64,000 bases of DNA, taken from an uncultured Flavobacteriaceae bacterium. Lineage in GTDB: Bacteria; Bacteroidota; Bacteroidia; Flavobacteriales; Flavobacteriaceae. The first letter of the stretch is position 1, and the number at the start of each line of letters is the position of its first letter. The stretch is taken from assembly GCA_947487895.1 (NCBI GenBank), contig CANKYF010000013.1, positions 62,001 through 126,000 of the forward strand. Reading direction: 5' to 3'. Positions 26,737 through 35,475 of this stretch are shown here, in pieces. The translations under genes and the position numbers were made by a program. The notes beneath the pieces are model-generated. The model saw only the letters and a program-made list of their open reading frames with translations. It ran no database searches and was not told the origin of the DNA.

Positions 26737-28281
26737 ATGACAAAAAAAGTTGTATTATTTTGTTTGTTAGGGGTATTTGCTTTTCAATTGCAAGCTCAGA
26801 AAAAAAAGAAACCAAATGTATTGGTAATTTATACAGATGATCATAGATATTCTGGTGTACATGCTTTAGGAGGAGAAGCGGTGGTGACACCTCATTTGGA
26901 TGATTTGGCGCATAATGGAATTACATTTACTAAATCTTATTTAATGGGGGCTTTTTCTGGAGCCACTTGTATACCAAGCAGAGCCATGTTGCTTACAGGT
27001 AGAAATTTGTTTCAGTTGGAAGGTACAGGATATACTATACCTGCTAATCATACTATGATGGGAGAAGCTTTTATGAATGCGGGCTATTATGCATATCATG
27101 TTGGTAAGTGGCATCAAGATATGCAGTCTTTAGCACGTTCTGCTCATGATGGTGCTAAAGTTTCAGGCAAACCAGCTTACTTAACAGATCAGTTTAGAAT
27201 GCCATTTCACGATTGGGAACCTAACGGAAATTACAAACGTGAAAACTGTTATTTATTAGAGTATGATGGTAACGGAGAGGTTATAAATAGACCGCTTACT
27301 AAAGAAGATAAAAAAGGACCAACAGGAACTGAGAAAATAGGGCCTCATGTATCTGAAGTATTAGCAGATGAGGCATCGATATTTTTCAAAAGGTATAAGA
27401 AAAAGAAGCCTTTTTTTATGTATTTAGCGTTCCCAACACCGCATGACCCACGTCAAGCACCTCAGGAATTTAAAGACATGTATCCTGAAGAGGATATAGA
27501 CTTACCACCTTCTTATATGACTCAGCACCCTTTTGATAATGGACATATATTTTTAAGAGACGAAGAATTAGCTGAATGGCCAAGAACCGAGCAAGTTTCA
27601 AAGAAACATCTGTCTGATTACTATGCAATTATTAGTCATTTAGATGCTCAAATTGGAAAAGTGATTAATACTTTAAAAGAACAAGGGTTATATGAAAACA
27701 CCATTATTGTAATGGCGGGAGATAGCGGGTTGGCAGTGGGTAATCATGGACTAATGGGTAAGCAAAATATATATGATGAAGATGGTATTCATATACCTTT
27801 TATAATTTCAGGAGGACTCGTAAGTGCATCAAATAAAGGCAGACGTGAAGATGCTTTTAACTACATTCATGATATTATGCCAACCATTTGTGATATTGCA
27901 GAAATTGAAACACCTTCAACAGTAAACGGAAAGAGTTTATTGCCAGTTATTAACAACGAAAAAGAAACAATTAGAGATTATACCTATCATGCTTATCGTC
28001 AACATCAAAGAGCTTATAGAAAAGGAGATTATAAACTTATAGAATATGTGAGATCACCAGATGATGATTGGAAAAGAGGTAATATAGTTACAGGATCTAG
28101 AGTTACACAATTGTTCAATATAACCAAAGACCCTTGGGAAACTTTCAATCTTGCTGACTTTCCTGAGTTTGAAGAAATTGTTGCAAAATTGCGTTTAGAA
28201 ATGAAAGAAAAGGCGATTGAGTTAGGTGATGTTGCTGATGGAAAGCGTACAAAATTTGATTTCTGGAAACACTATTATTAA
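26737..28281 (+). CDS. S1 family sulfatase
   Basis: A 514-residue formylglycine-dependent sulfatase with a signal peptide ending near LQAQ (residue 21). The metal-binding start reads VLVIYTDDHR with Asp34 and Asp35. The maturation motif is CIPSRAMLLTGR with Cys78 converted to formylglycine, and YHVGKWHQD and GDSGLAVGNHGLMGKQN segments complete the active site. It should remove sulfate esters from galactan oligosaccharides in the periplasm, in step with the GH16 and GH117 neighbours. The anaerobic or aerobic sulfatase-maturating enzyme is not in this window. The S1 subfamily is not assignable by eye. Confidence 0.9.
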   Translation: MTKKVVLFCLLGVFAFQLQAQKKKKPNVLVIYTDDHRYSGVHALGGEAVVTPHLDDLAHNGITFTKSYLMGAFSGATCIPSRAMLLTGRNLFQLEGTGYTIPANHTMMGEAFMNAGYYAYHVGKWHQDMQSLARSAHDGAKVSGKPAYLTDQFRMPFHDWEPNGNYKRENCYLLEYDGNGEVINRPLTKEDKKGPTGTEKIGPHVSEVLADEASIFFKRYKKKKPFFMYLAFPTPHDPRQAPQEFKDMYPEEDIDLPPSYMTQHPFDNGHIFLRDEELAEWPRTEQVSKKHLSDYYAIISHLDAQIGKVINTLKEQGLYENTIIVMAGDSGLAVGNHGLMGKQNIYDEDGIHIPFIISGGLVSASNKGRREDAFNYIHDIMPTICDIAEIETPSTVNGKSLLPVINNEKETIRDYTYHAYRQHQRAYRKGDYKLIEYVRSPDDDWKRGNIVTGSRVTQLFNITKDPWETFNLADFPEFEEIVAKLRLEMKEKAIELGDVADGKRTKFDFWKHYY

Positions 28282-28299
28282 TTATACGAAACTTATATA

Positions 28300-29760
28300 A
28301 TGAAAATTAAAATATTTACGATTTTATTTATGGTTTTTTGTGCCTTCACACATGCGCAAGACTATAATATTCTTGATTTTGGTGCCAAAAAATCACATAA
28401 AGAATTAAGTACAGAAGCAATTCAATCTGCCATTGATGAGGCTCATAAAAATGGAGGAGGAACCGTTATTGTTCCAAAAGGAACTTATGTAACAGGAACA
28501 TTGTTTTTAAAAAGTAATGTAACGTTTAAATTAGAGGCTAATACAGAATTGTTTGGAAGCTCAGATTTAAAAGATTATGCAGACGTTCCTATTGCTACTG
28601 AAGAACCTCATTTTTCAAAATGTTTGTTTTACGCGCATGGTCAGGAAAATATAGCAATAGTGGGACATGCTAGATCAGAGATTAATGGTAAAGGCTATAT
28701 GTTTAAACACAGCCCAGAACGACCTAAATTATTTAGAATTGAAGAATGTAAAAATGTGCGTTTTGAAAATGCGATCATAAAAAACTCAGGTTCATGGTGT
28801 ATGTACTTTAGAGAGTGCGATGAGGTTAAAATTCATAAAACAGCCGTTTATAACAAGGAAAACCGAAATAATGATGGGATGAATTTTGACGGATGTTCTA
28901 ATGTGAGAATTACAGATTGTAATTTACAGGTTGAAGATGATGCTATTTGCTTAAAAAGTAGTGTAGATAAAGTAACTGAGAATTTTTATATTGAAAATTG
29001 TACAGTGAGTAGCTATTGGGCATCATTAAAGTTTGGAACAGCTTCAAAAACTGGTTTTAGAAACATTACCGTTAAAAATTGTCAGTTTTTTGATAGCCGT
29101 CATGGTGCTATAAAATTGTTAGCGGTAGATGGAGCCATTATTGAAAATGTAGAAATATCTAATATTAAAATGTTTAACTGTGGTGGTCCAATATTTTTAC
29201 GTCTAGGAAATCGTGGCAGAGACTATTCAAAATCTATAAAGCAAGTATATAAAAGTGATGCGAAGCCAGAAGGACGTCCTGTTGGGAAAATTAGAAACAT
29301 TGTTTTTAAGAATATTGAAGGCAGATTAACAGGAAGATTAGACCCACCAACAGAGGGTATCATGTTTACAGGTTTACCTGGACATTATATAGAAAATGTA
29401 ACTATGGAAAATATTCATTTTTCATATACTGGTTTTGGTGATTTAGATGTAAAAAATAAAGTGGTGGCTGAAGATGAAGCAAGATATCCTGAACAATTGT
29501 TTTTTGGAACTTTACCAAGCTATGGTATGTATGTGCGTCATGTGAAAGGACTTAAATTAAAGAATGTTACTTTAGAATTGAGAGGGAATGATAATCGTTC
29601 GGCAATTGTTTTAGATGATGTTTTGGATAGTGATTTTGAAAATATTGAATTTGATATTTTTTCTAAAACGGAATCTGGTATAACTTCTAAAAATATTAAA
29701 AATGTTAATTTCAAAAATGTAAAATCTTGCAAGAATTTCTTAGGTTTAGAAAGTAAATAG
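28300..29760 (+). CDS. GH28 family glycoside hydrolase
   Basis: A 486-residue parallel beta-helix hydrolase with a signal peptide ending near THAQ (residue 20). The family start NILDFGAK...AIQSAIDEAHKNGGGTVIVPKG is present. Catalytic acidic residues are Asp192 in NNDGMNFDG and Asp213/Asp214 in EDDAICLKS, followed by SRHGAIKL near residue 268 in place of the usual GHG region. Polygalacturonases dominate GH28, but Bacteroidetes have many members acting on other linkages. Its place after GH16, GH117 and a sulfatase suggests a galactan or galacturonate side-chain linkage. Confidence 0.87.
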   Translation: MKIKIFTILFMVFCAFTHAQDYNILDFGAKKSHKELSTEAIQSAIDEAHKNGGGTVIVPKGTYVTGTLFLKSNVTFKLEANTELFGSSDLKDYADVPIATEEPHFSKCLFYAHGQENIAIVGHARSEINGKGYMFKHSPERPKLFRIEECKNVRFENAIIKNSGSWCMYFRECDEVKIHKTAVYNKENRNNDGMNFDGCSNVRITDCNLQVEDDAICLKSSVDKVTENFYIENCTVSSYWASLKFGTASKTGFRNITVKNCQFFDSRHGAIKLLAVDGAIIENVEISNIKMFNCGGPIFLRLGNRGRDYSKSIKQVYKSDAKPEGRPVGKIRNIVFKNIEGRLTGRLDPPTEGIMFTGLPGHYIENVTMENIHFSYTGFGDLDVKNKVVAEDEARYPEQLFFGTLPSYGMYVRHVKGLKLKNVTLELRGNDNRSAIVLDDVLDSDFENIEFDIFSKTESGITSKNIKNVNFKNVKSCKNFLGLESK

Positions 29761-29899
29761 GTTAACATATAATTTTTTCACAAAGAATGGTTTAATTGAA
29801 ATAGCAAATGTATAAGACATTTGTGGTATATAATCAACTCTATGTGGTAGATAAGACTTTCTTTCTAACTTAACTTTGAGGTCGATAAAATATCTGACT

Positions 29900-32503
29900 A
29901 TGCAAAAAGTATTATCATTATTTATAGTGTTGTATGTTTTTACTTCAGCTTTTACACAAGCACAAAATACCATATATGTAGCTACTGATGGAGACGATTC
30001 CAATTTGGGGGATATTGATAATCCATTTAGAACATTTAATAAAGCCGTTTCAGAAATGTCTGCGGGTGATACATGTATCATAAGAGAGGGTATATATGAA
30101 GAAGAACTTATAATTGAGAAAAGTGGTACATCGGGCAATTATTTAATCTTTAAAGCAGCCGATGGGGAAGATGTTGAAATAAGAGCTACAACCATTATAA
30201 ATGGATGGCAACTACACAATGGTAATATTTATAAGGCTACAGTAGATATGCAGGTGAAAGATGGTGATGATGGAAGGTTTAGAGCAGTTTATCATAATAA
30301 AGAATACATGGATTTGGCAAGATGGCCAAATAATGTAGATAACAATCGTTGGACAATAGATTGTCAGCCTGTTGATGATGGAGATGGATCGTATTTTCAA
30401 GTGTCTGATTTGCCAAATATAGATTGGACCGGTGGTCTTGTTTATTATCTTGGAGCGCACTCTGGAGCAAGTTGGACTAGAAGAATTACAAATAGTACAG
30501 CAAATAGAATTGAACATGCAGGTGTAGATATCACTAAATGGCCGTTTACGCCACATAACCCTACAGTTTGGAGAAATTATACAAATAATGAAAGAGGGCA
30601 ACTATTTCTTTTCAATAAATTAGAAGCACTAGATCATGCAAGAGAGTGGTTTTATGATAATGCAGCAAAAGTATTGTATTTACAAACTGCAAATGGTTCT
30701 ATGCCAATCGATGGATCTGTTGAATATGCTACTAGAAAATTTACAGCTCAAATTAGGGGTGATTATATTAAAATTGAAGGTGTAAACTTTTTTGGTGGGA
30801 GTGTAAAAATTCATAGAGATGCCATTTTTAATGAGATATTAAATTGTAAAATAATTCATGGTAGTGAAGGTCATGATTCTTTAAATAATGGAGGAGCACA
30901 AGTGGGTGAGGCAGCGTTAGAAATTTTAGGAGGTAATACTACAGTAAAAGGATGTACAATAGACCATAGTTCAGTAAATGGTATAACAGTACAGAATTGG
31001 TCTGGTGCGCATAATTCGGTAATTGAAGGTAATTACATTACTAATACAGATTACGTTGGTATTCATGCTTCACCAATTAGAAGTTCAGCCCGTAACGTTA
31101 AAATATTGAAAAACACCATTTTTAATACAGGAAGAGATGGTATGTACGTTGCAGGGACAGATTGTGAAATAGCATATAATGATGTATCAGAGTCTCAAAA
31201 AATAAATAGTGATTCAGGTATATTTTACACCGTTGGTAATGCAGATTTAAAGAATAATGAAATTCATCATAATTGGTTTCATGATGCTACAGCACAAGCA
31301 TATTCTCATGAAACAAATAACCCTGGTAAAGCAGCTGGTATTTATTTAGATAATAATAGTAAAGGGTTTACGGTGCACCATAATGTGGTTTGGAATGTGT
31401 CTTGGAGTGGTTATCAAGTAAACTGGAATAACACACACTTAGATTTTTATCACAATACCATTTGGAACGCTGAAAGAGCTATGGATGCTTGGGTAAATGG
31501 TTTTACTCAAGAAAATAATAAAGTATATAATAGTTTTGCTAATACTGGAAGTTGGTTTAGTGAAACGGCTACAGATTTTGATATTCAAGATAGTCCAATT
31601 TTTAGTGAGTCACCTTTTGAAGATCCAGATAATAATAATTTCATGCCAAAATCTGCTAGTACTTTAATAGATCAAGGACAGGTAATTTCAGGATTTGAAA
31701 AACCTTTTAAAGGAGGCGGGCCAGATATTGGAGCTTATGAAAGAGGGGGCACTAGATGGACAGCTGGAGTTAATGCTATTGAAGATACAGGAGAAGGAAC
31801 AGAATGGTCTATTTATGATACGCAGTTTAGAGTGAAGTCTAACGCTGAGTCTTGTCCTGATGCTGATAACGGACGAATTACTATTACAGCTGATTTTGCA
31901 GAAGATTATGTGTTGAGTTTTGATGGAAATGAGACCGATTTTACTACTGAAACAATTATAGAAAATTTAGCACCAGGGCAATATTCGCTATGTGTTTCTT
32001 TAAAAGACTCGCCAGATGAAGAGCAATGTTTTGGTATTGAAATAGTAGAAGCAGAAGGACTTACAGCTAAGACAGTCTTAAAACAAAATACTGTAGCGGT
32101 TAATATTAATCAAGGAACACCGCCTTTTAGTGTTTTTGTTAATGATGAAATGGTTTATGAAACGTTCGATTTTTCTTTTTCTCTTCAAATAGCTCAAGGC
32201 GATACACTAGAAATAAAGTCAGATAAGGACTGTGAAGGAAAGCTAATTGAATCTATAGATTTTAATAAATCCATTTTAGCACACCCTAATCCTACAAGTG
32301 GGAACTTTAGTTTGAATGTACCTATTGATGAAGGGAGTATATTAGTTGAAATTTATAATATACAGTCTCAAATAATATCTTCTAAAGTTTATAGTATTAA
32401 TGCAGGAGAAGTGCAGTTAACATTGGGGAATAATAAATCTGGAATATACTTTGCTAAAATTGGAACAAAACAACCTAAAATGATTAAGGTGGTAAAGAAA
32501 TAA
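29900..32503 (+). CDS. T9SS-exported right-handed beta-helix protein
   Basis: A product of about 867 residues. I start it at the ATG at 29900, which opens a good signal peptide (cleavage near TQAQ). The N-terminal part (YVATDGDDSNLGDIDNPFRTFNKAV) is the usual opening of right-handed beta-helix carbohydrate-active proteins, and helix coils with HHN/IxxN patterns run to about residue 590. A beta-sandwich-like stretch follows, then a type IX secretion C-terminal sorting domain (PNPTSGNFSLNV...GIYFAKIGT near residues 790-867). This is the only sorting domain seen in the window, so this enzyme is probably released or bound at the cell surface. A GH or PL family is not assignable; GH141- or PL6-like folds are possible. 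It follows the GH28 gene by 139 bp. Confidence 0.72.
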   Translation: MQKVLSLFIVLYVFTSAFTQAQNTIYVATDGDDSNLGDIDNPFRTFNKAVSEMSAGDTCIIREGIYEEELIIEKSGTSGNYLIFKAADGEDVEIRATTIINGWQLHNGNIYKATVDMQVKDGDDGRFRAVYHNKEYMDLARWPNNVDNNRWTIDCQPVDDGDGSYFQVSDLPNIDWTGGLVYYLGAHSGASWTRRITNSTANRIEHAGVDITKWPFTPHNPTVWRNYTNNERGQLFLFNKLEALDHAREWFYDNAAKVLYLQTANGSMPIDGSVEYATRKFTAQIRGDYIKIEGVNFFGGSVKIHRDAIFNEILNCKIIHGSEGHDSLNNGGAQVGEAALEILGGNTTVKGCTIDHSSVNGITVQNWSGAHNSVIEGNYITNTDYVGIHASPIRSSARNVKILKNTIFNTGRDGMYVAGTDCEIAYNDVSESQKINSDSGIFYTVGNADLKNNEIHHNWFHDATAQAYSHETNNPGKAAGIYLDNNSKGFTVHHNVVWNVSWSGYQVNWNNTHLDFYHNTIWNAERAMDAWVNGFTQENNKVYNSFANTGSWFSETATDFDIQDSPIFSESPFEDPDNNNFMPKSASTLIDQGQVISGFEKPFKGGGPDIGAYERGGTRWTAGVNAIEDTGEGTEWSIYDTQFRVKSNAESCPDADNGRITITADFAEDYVLSFDGNETDFTTETIIENLAPGQYSLCVSLKDSPDEEQCFGIEIVEAEGLTAKTVLKQNTVAVNINQGTPPFSVFVNDEMVYETFDFSFSLQIAQGDTLEIKSDKDCEGKLIESIDFNKSILAHPNPTSGNFSLNVPIDEGSILVEIYNIQSQIISSKVYSINAGEVQLTLGNNKSGIYFAKIGTKQPKMIKVVKK

Positions 32504-32563
32504 ATTTTATTCCATCACTTTTTTTGGGAATTAAACTACCAATATTACTATAAAAAAGAGCGT

Positions 32564-34120
32564 TTAATGGTTAATGTCATTAATCCATCTAGGTAATTTT
32601 CCTAAGCGCAATTTTAGCTGTTCTTCAAAAAGAGATTCTGGTTTTACAGGTGTGCCTAAGCTTTCTAATATTTGTACTTCATCTTCTTTAAATGTAGTAC
32701 CTGAACCATGAAAACCTACTATTATTGGTGGTACAATACGCCAATACCAAGTATCTGTAGCCACAAATCTGAAATTAGTTTCAGGGTCATCGGTTTCTTT
32801 ATAATTCCACAGTACTAAATGCCTACCGTGGTTTGGCAAGTTAAATCTTGCGCCTCCAGCTCTTCCTTGAAAAAAGCCTCCTTCAACATTATCAAATAAG
32901 GTAGTTCTTGGTTGAGAGGCATGAGCTTCAAAGCATGTATGAGAAGGGTGTTTTGAGCGCCATATAACAGTTCCTGTATTGCTTCCACCGCCAACACCAG
33001 TTGTGTGGTGCATACCAGCGTTGTCATTAATTTTTGCAAGTAAAATTTCTGTTGAACCTGAAGAGTTTATGGAAGCATGTCCAATTGCTCCTTCAATATC
33101 AATATTTAAAGCTGTACAAGCTGCTGAAGAAGAAAAACTCAGTGCTCTGCTAATGTTTTTGAATGTACAATTACTAACCCACGAGTTTACAGCATTAGAA
33201 ATTGATAAAATAGACCAACCTCCATCATCTTGAGCAGAACGGTGATGCACGAATTCTTTTGTCCAATTACCTTCAAAAGTTAGATTTTCAAAACCAACAT
33301 GATCCACATGAGCAAACTTACTTATTGTCCAATTATGCTTCGCTTGAATGTCAAAATGAATTGGTGAAACTAACGTTATTGTATTTCCATTAACTGAAGC
33401 AACCTGATGTTTTTCATTTACTTTAACACCTTTATCTAAAATACTTTTCCATTCTTTATCAGGAACTAAAGGAGATAAGTCATATTCAACAAGGTCTTCG
33501 CTATTATTTTGAACTTGAAGAACTATCCAATCTCCTTTACTAATTTTGCTGGCATCTTCCACTTTAATAGTAAAAGTTTCTCTTTTAGTATTTCCAGTAA
33601 TCTTGGTTACGTGTTCATTTTTATTTAGACTATGAACTTTTATTGCCGAAGGGCAAGACCACATTTTTTTAGGATCTGTTGGAGGTAGATCTTTATCAAA
33701 AAATAGAATCGTATTTGTTTTGCCTTCTCCTCTAAAAACGATTTTAGATGAAGTAATTGCAATGATACTGTTATCATCACTATAAGTGTTTATATAGTAT
33801 TTTCCCTTTGGAAAATAAATAACACCTTCACCATTTTTTTCAGCAGCTTTTATAGCTCTTATAATGGCTCTTTTGTCTGATAGAGTATCATTTGGATTTG
33901 CACCAAATTCAATGATATTAAAGATTTTAAATTTAACATTGGGTAATGGAACTTCACTGTATTTATAACCTGCATAAGAGAAATCTGGTAGAATAGGGGT
34001 TTTTCCAGTTTTCTTTGCATCTACAAAATCTTCCCAAACAGTCTTTTTAGCAATTTTAGTTACTTTTTCTTGACAGTTTAAAATGAAAAGAGAAATGCAT
34101 ATTACCCATAAACTTTTCAT
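32564..34120 (-). CDS. Pectate-lyase-3-type beta-helix lipoprotein
   Basis: A 518-residue lipoprotein (hydrophobic leader, Cys16 in LNCQE) with a right-handed beta-helix. It opens with PDFSYAGYKYSEVPLPN and NIIEFGANPNDTLSDKRAIIRAIKAAEKNGEGVIYFPKGKYYIN, the standard first coil of pectate-lyase-3 proteins. A conserved HHRSAQDDGGWSI patch lies near residue 290 and GMHHTTGVGGGSNTG near 366. It resembles the N-terminal half of the fusion at 48088-51264 (DFSxAGYxxGE, GVIYFPKGKY, HHxxxxDxGW). I think it belongs to the DUF4955-like group, from memory only. It is the second gene after GH88, 13 bp apart, and may be a lyase or a surface glycan enzyme. Confidence 0.72.
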   Translation of the reverse strand: MKSLWVICISLFILNCQEKVTKIAKKTVWEDFVDAKKTGKTPILPDFSYAGYKYSEVPLPNVKFKIFNIIEFGANPNDTLSDKRAIIRAIKAAEKNGEGVIYFPKGKYYINTYSDDNSIIAITSSKIVFRGEGKTNTILFFDKDLPPTDPKKMWSCPSAIKVHSLNKNEHVTKITGNTKRETFTIKVEDASKISKGDWIVLQVQNNSEDLVEYDLSPLVPDKEWKSILDKGVKVNEKHQVASVNGNTITLVSPIHFDIQAKHNWTISKFAHVDHVGFENLTFEGNWTKEFVHHRSAQDDGGWSILSISNAVNSWVSNCTFKNISRALSFSSSAACTALNIDIEGAIGHASINSSGSTEILLAKINDNAGMHHTTGVGGGSNTGTVIWRSKHPSHTCFEAHASQPRTTLFDNVEGGFFQGRAGGARFNLPNHGRHLVLWNYKETDDPETNFRFVATDTWYWRIVPPIIVGFHGSGTTFKEDEVQILESLGTPVKPESLFEEQLKLRLGKLPRWINDINH

Positions 34121-34133
34121 GACACTAAAAATG

Positions 34134-35336
34134 TTAATTTTTTAAAGCCATTGTTTTATATCTTCCTAAAGCTTCTAAGTAGTAATAATCTGCATAGTTT
34201 AGCGGAACATCAATTTCATTTCCATGAGGTATGCTTCCAACACTATGTTTTAAGATGAAATGTTTGTTTTCTCCAAATTCCGCAGTATAGTCATTAGAAG
34301 CTAAAGATGTCATTATTTTGTCAATTGCATCTATAAAACTATGATTAGAATAATCATTTAATTCCATTAGTGCAGATACTGTTATAGCAGCAGCAGAAAC
34401 ATCTCTAGGTTCATTGGGGATATTTGGTGCGTGATAATCCCAATAGGGAATACCATCTTTTGGTAAGCCTTCAAAGTTTAAGATATAGTTAGCAATTTTT
34501 TCTGCTTGTGCTAAATACTTTTGGTCTTTAGTAAATCTATAACAAACAGTATAACCATATAATCCCCAAGCTTGTCCTCTTGCCCAAGAACTTTCATCTG
34601 CATAACCTTGTGCGGCATATTTGCCTCTTACTTCTCCTGTTTCAGGGTCATAGTCAACTACATGAACAGAGCTGTTATCATCTCTAAAATGATTTTTAAT
34701 TGTAGTATTTGCGTGTATTAGGGCAGCATCTTTGTATTTAGGGTCTTTAGTAAATTCACTTACTTTAAAAAGCAGTTCTAAATTCATCATATTATCAACT
34801 ATTACAGGGAATTTCCAACCTCTTTTTGCTTGCCAACCTGCATTAACATCCCAACTTTTTATGCATCCTACATTTGGGTTAAAACGTGTTAATAAAGAAT
34901 CAGCAGCTGTAATCATTATATGTTTAAAGGCTTCATTATTAGTTAATCTGTAACCATTTCCATAAGAGCAATTAAATACAAACCCTAAGTCATGATTATC
35001 AGTTATAAATTTATGGTTTTCAAACATTGTTTGAAATTTTTCTGCTGCAATTTTCCATTTTTCATCTTTTGTTTGTTCAAAGAGATACCAACAACTACCT
35101 GGAAAGAAGCCTTCGGTCCAATCAAACTTGGGCCTAGTCCAATGTATATCACCTTCTTTATTTAAAGTTCTAGGGATTCTATTTGCATTTTCAGCAGCTT
35201 CAAGTAATAAGGCCAATTGTTTTTCTGCAGATTTTAAATGAGTTTCAGGGGAAATTTTGATGGTTTCTGTAGTCTTGTTACTGCAAGATAGGTTAAACCC
35301 AATTATTAGTACAACAAGAGTTTTAAATAGTTTCAT
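34134..35336 (-). CDS. GH88 unsaturated glucuronyl hydrolase, lipoprotein
   Basis: A 400-residue alpha/alpha-barrel hydrolase that removes 4,5-unsaturated uronic acid from the non-reducing end of oligosaccharides made by lyases. The lipobox is at Cys18. Family landmarks are DWTEGFFPGSCWYLFE near residue 72, HDLGF with Asp116, VDNMMNLELLF with Asp181 (positions expected for the catalytic pair) and DESSWARGQAWGLYGY near 243. It is co-transcribed with the beta-helix lipoprotein downstream and is the natural follow-up to the PL8 lyase at 53741. The upstream region has two C-rich boxes and a -7-like element. Confidence 0.92.
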   Translation of the reverse strand: MKLFKTLVVLIIGFNLSCSNKTTETIKISPETHLKSAEKQLALLLEAAENANRIPRTLNKEGDIHWTRPKFDWTEGFFPGSCWYLFEQTKDEKWKIAAEKFQTMFENHKFITDNHDLGFVFNCSYGNGYRLTNNEAFKHIMITAADSLLTRFNPNVGCIKSWDVNAGWQAKRGWKFPVIVDNMMNLELLFKVSEFTKDPKYKDAALIHANTTIKNHFRDDNSSVHVVDYDPETGEVRGKYAAQGYADESSWARGQAWGLYGYTVCYRFTKDQKYLAQAEKIANYILNFEGLPKDGIPYWDYHAPNIPNEPRDVSAAAITVSALMELNDYSNHSFIDAIDKIMTSLASNDYTAEFGENKHFILKHSVGSIPHGNEIDVPLNYADYYYLEALGRYKTMALKN

Positions 35337-35359
35337 TTGTTACTTTTTGGTTAAGAATC

Positions 35360-35416
35360 CAAATATCATACGAATAATCTCTAGAGAGGGGGGAGGTTTT
35401 AATATAATCTAGGGGG
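35360..35416 (-). promoter_or_regulatory. GH88 operon promoter with two C-rich boxes
   Basis: Reading leftwards, CCCCCT (complement of 35411-35416) and CCCCCCT (complement of 35387-35393) are spaced 24 bp apart. They are followed by GATATTTG (complement of 35360-35367), one mismatch from the TAnnTTTG -7 box, 24 bp before the GH88 start. Two CCCCT boxes with the same 24-bp spacing lie upstream of the GH2 gene at 44840-44868. They are candidate binding sites for the hybrid two-component regulator encoded next door. Confidence 0.45.
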
Positions 35417-35475
35417 TTATCCGTTTTTATAGATGAAACATCAAGTATATTGCAGTATTTCGAAGGTGTTAAAAG

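Noticed and set aside
29761-29772. GTTAACATATAA as a third copy of the island operator
   Set aside because: Only a half-site matches; the second arm and the promoter block are absent.
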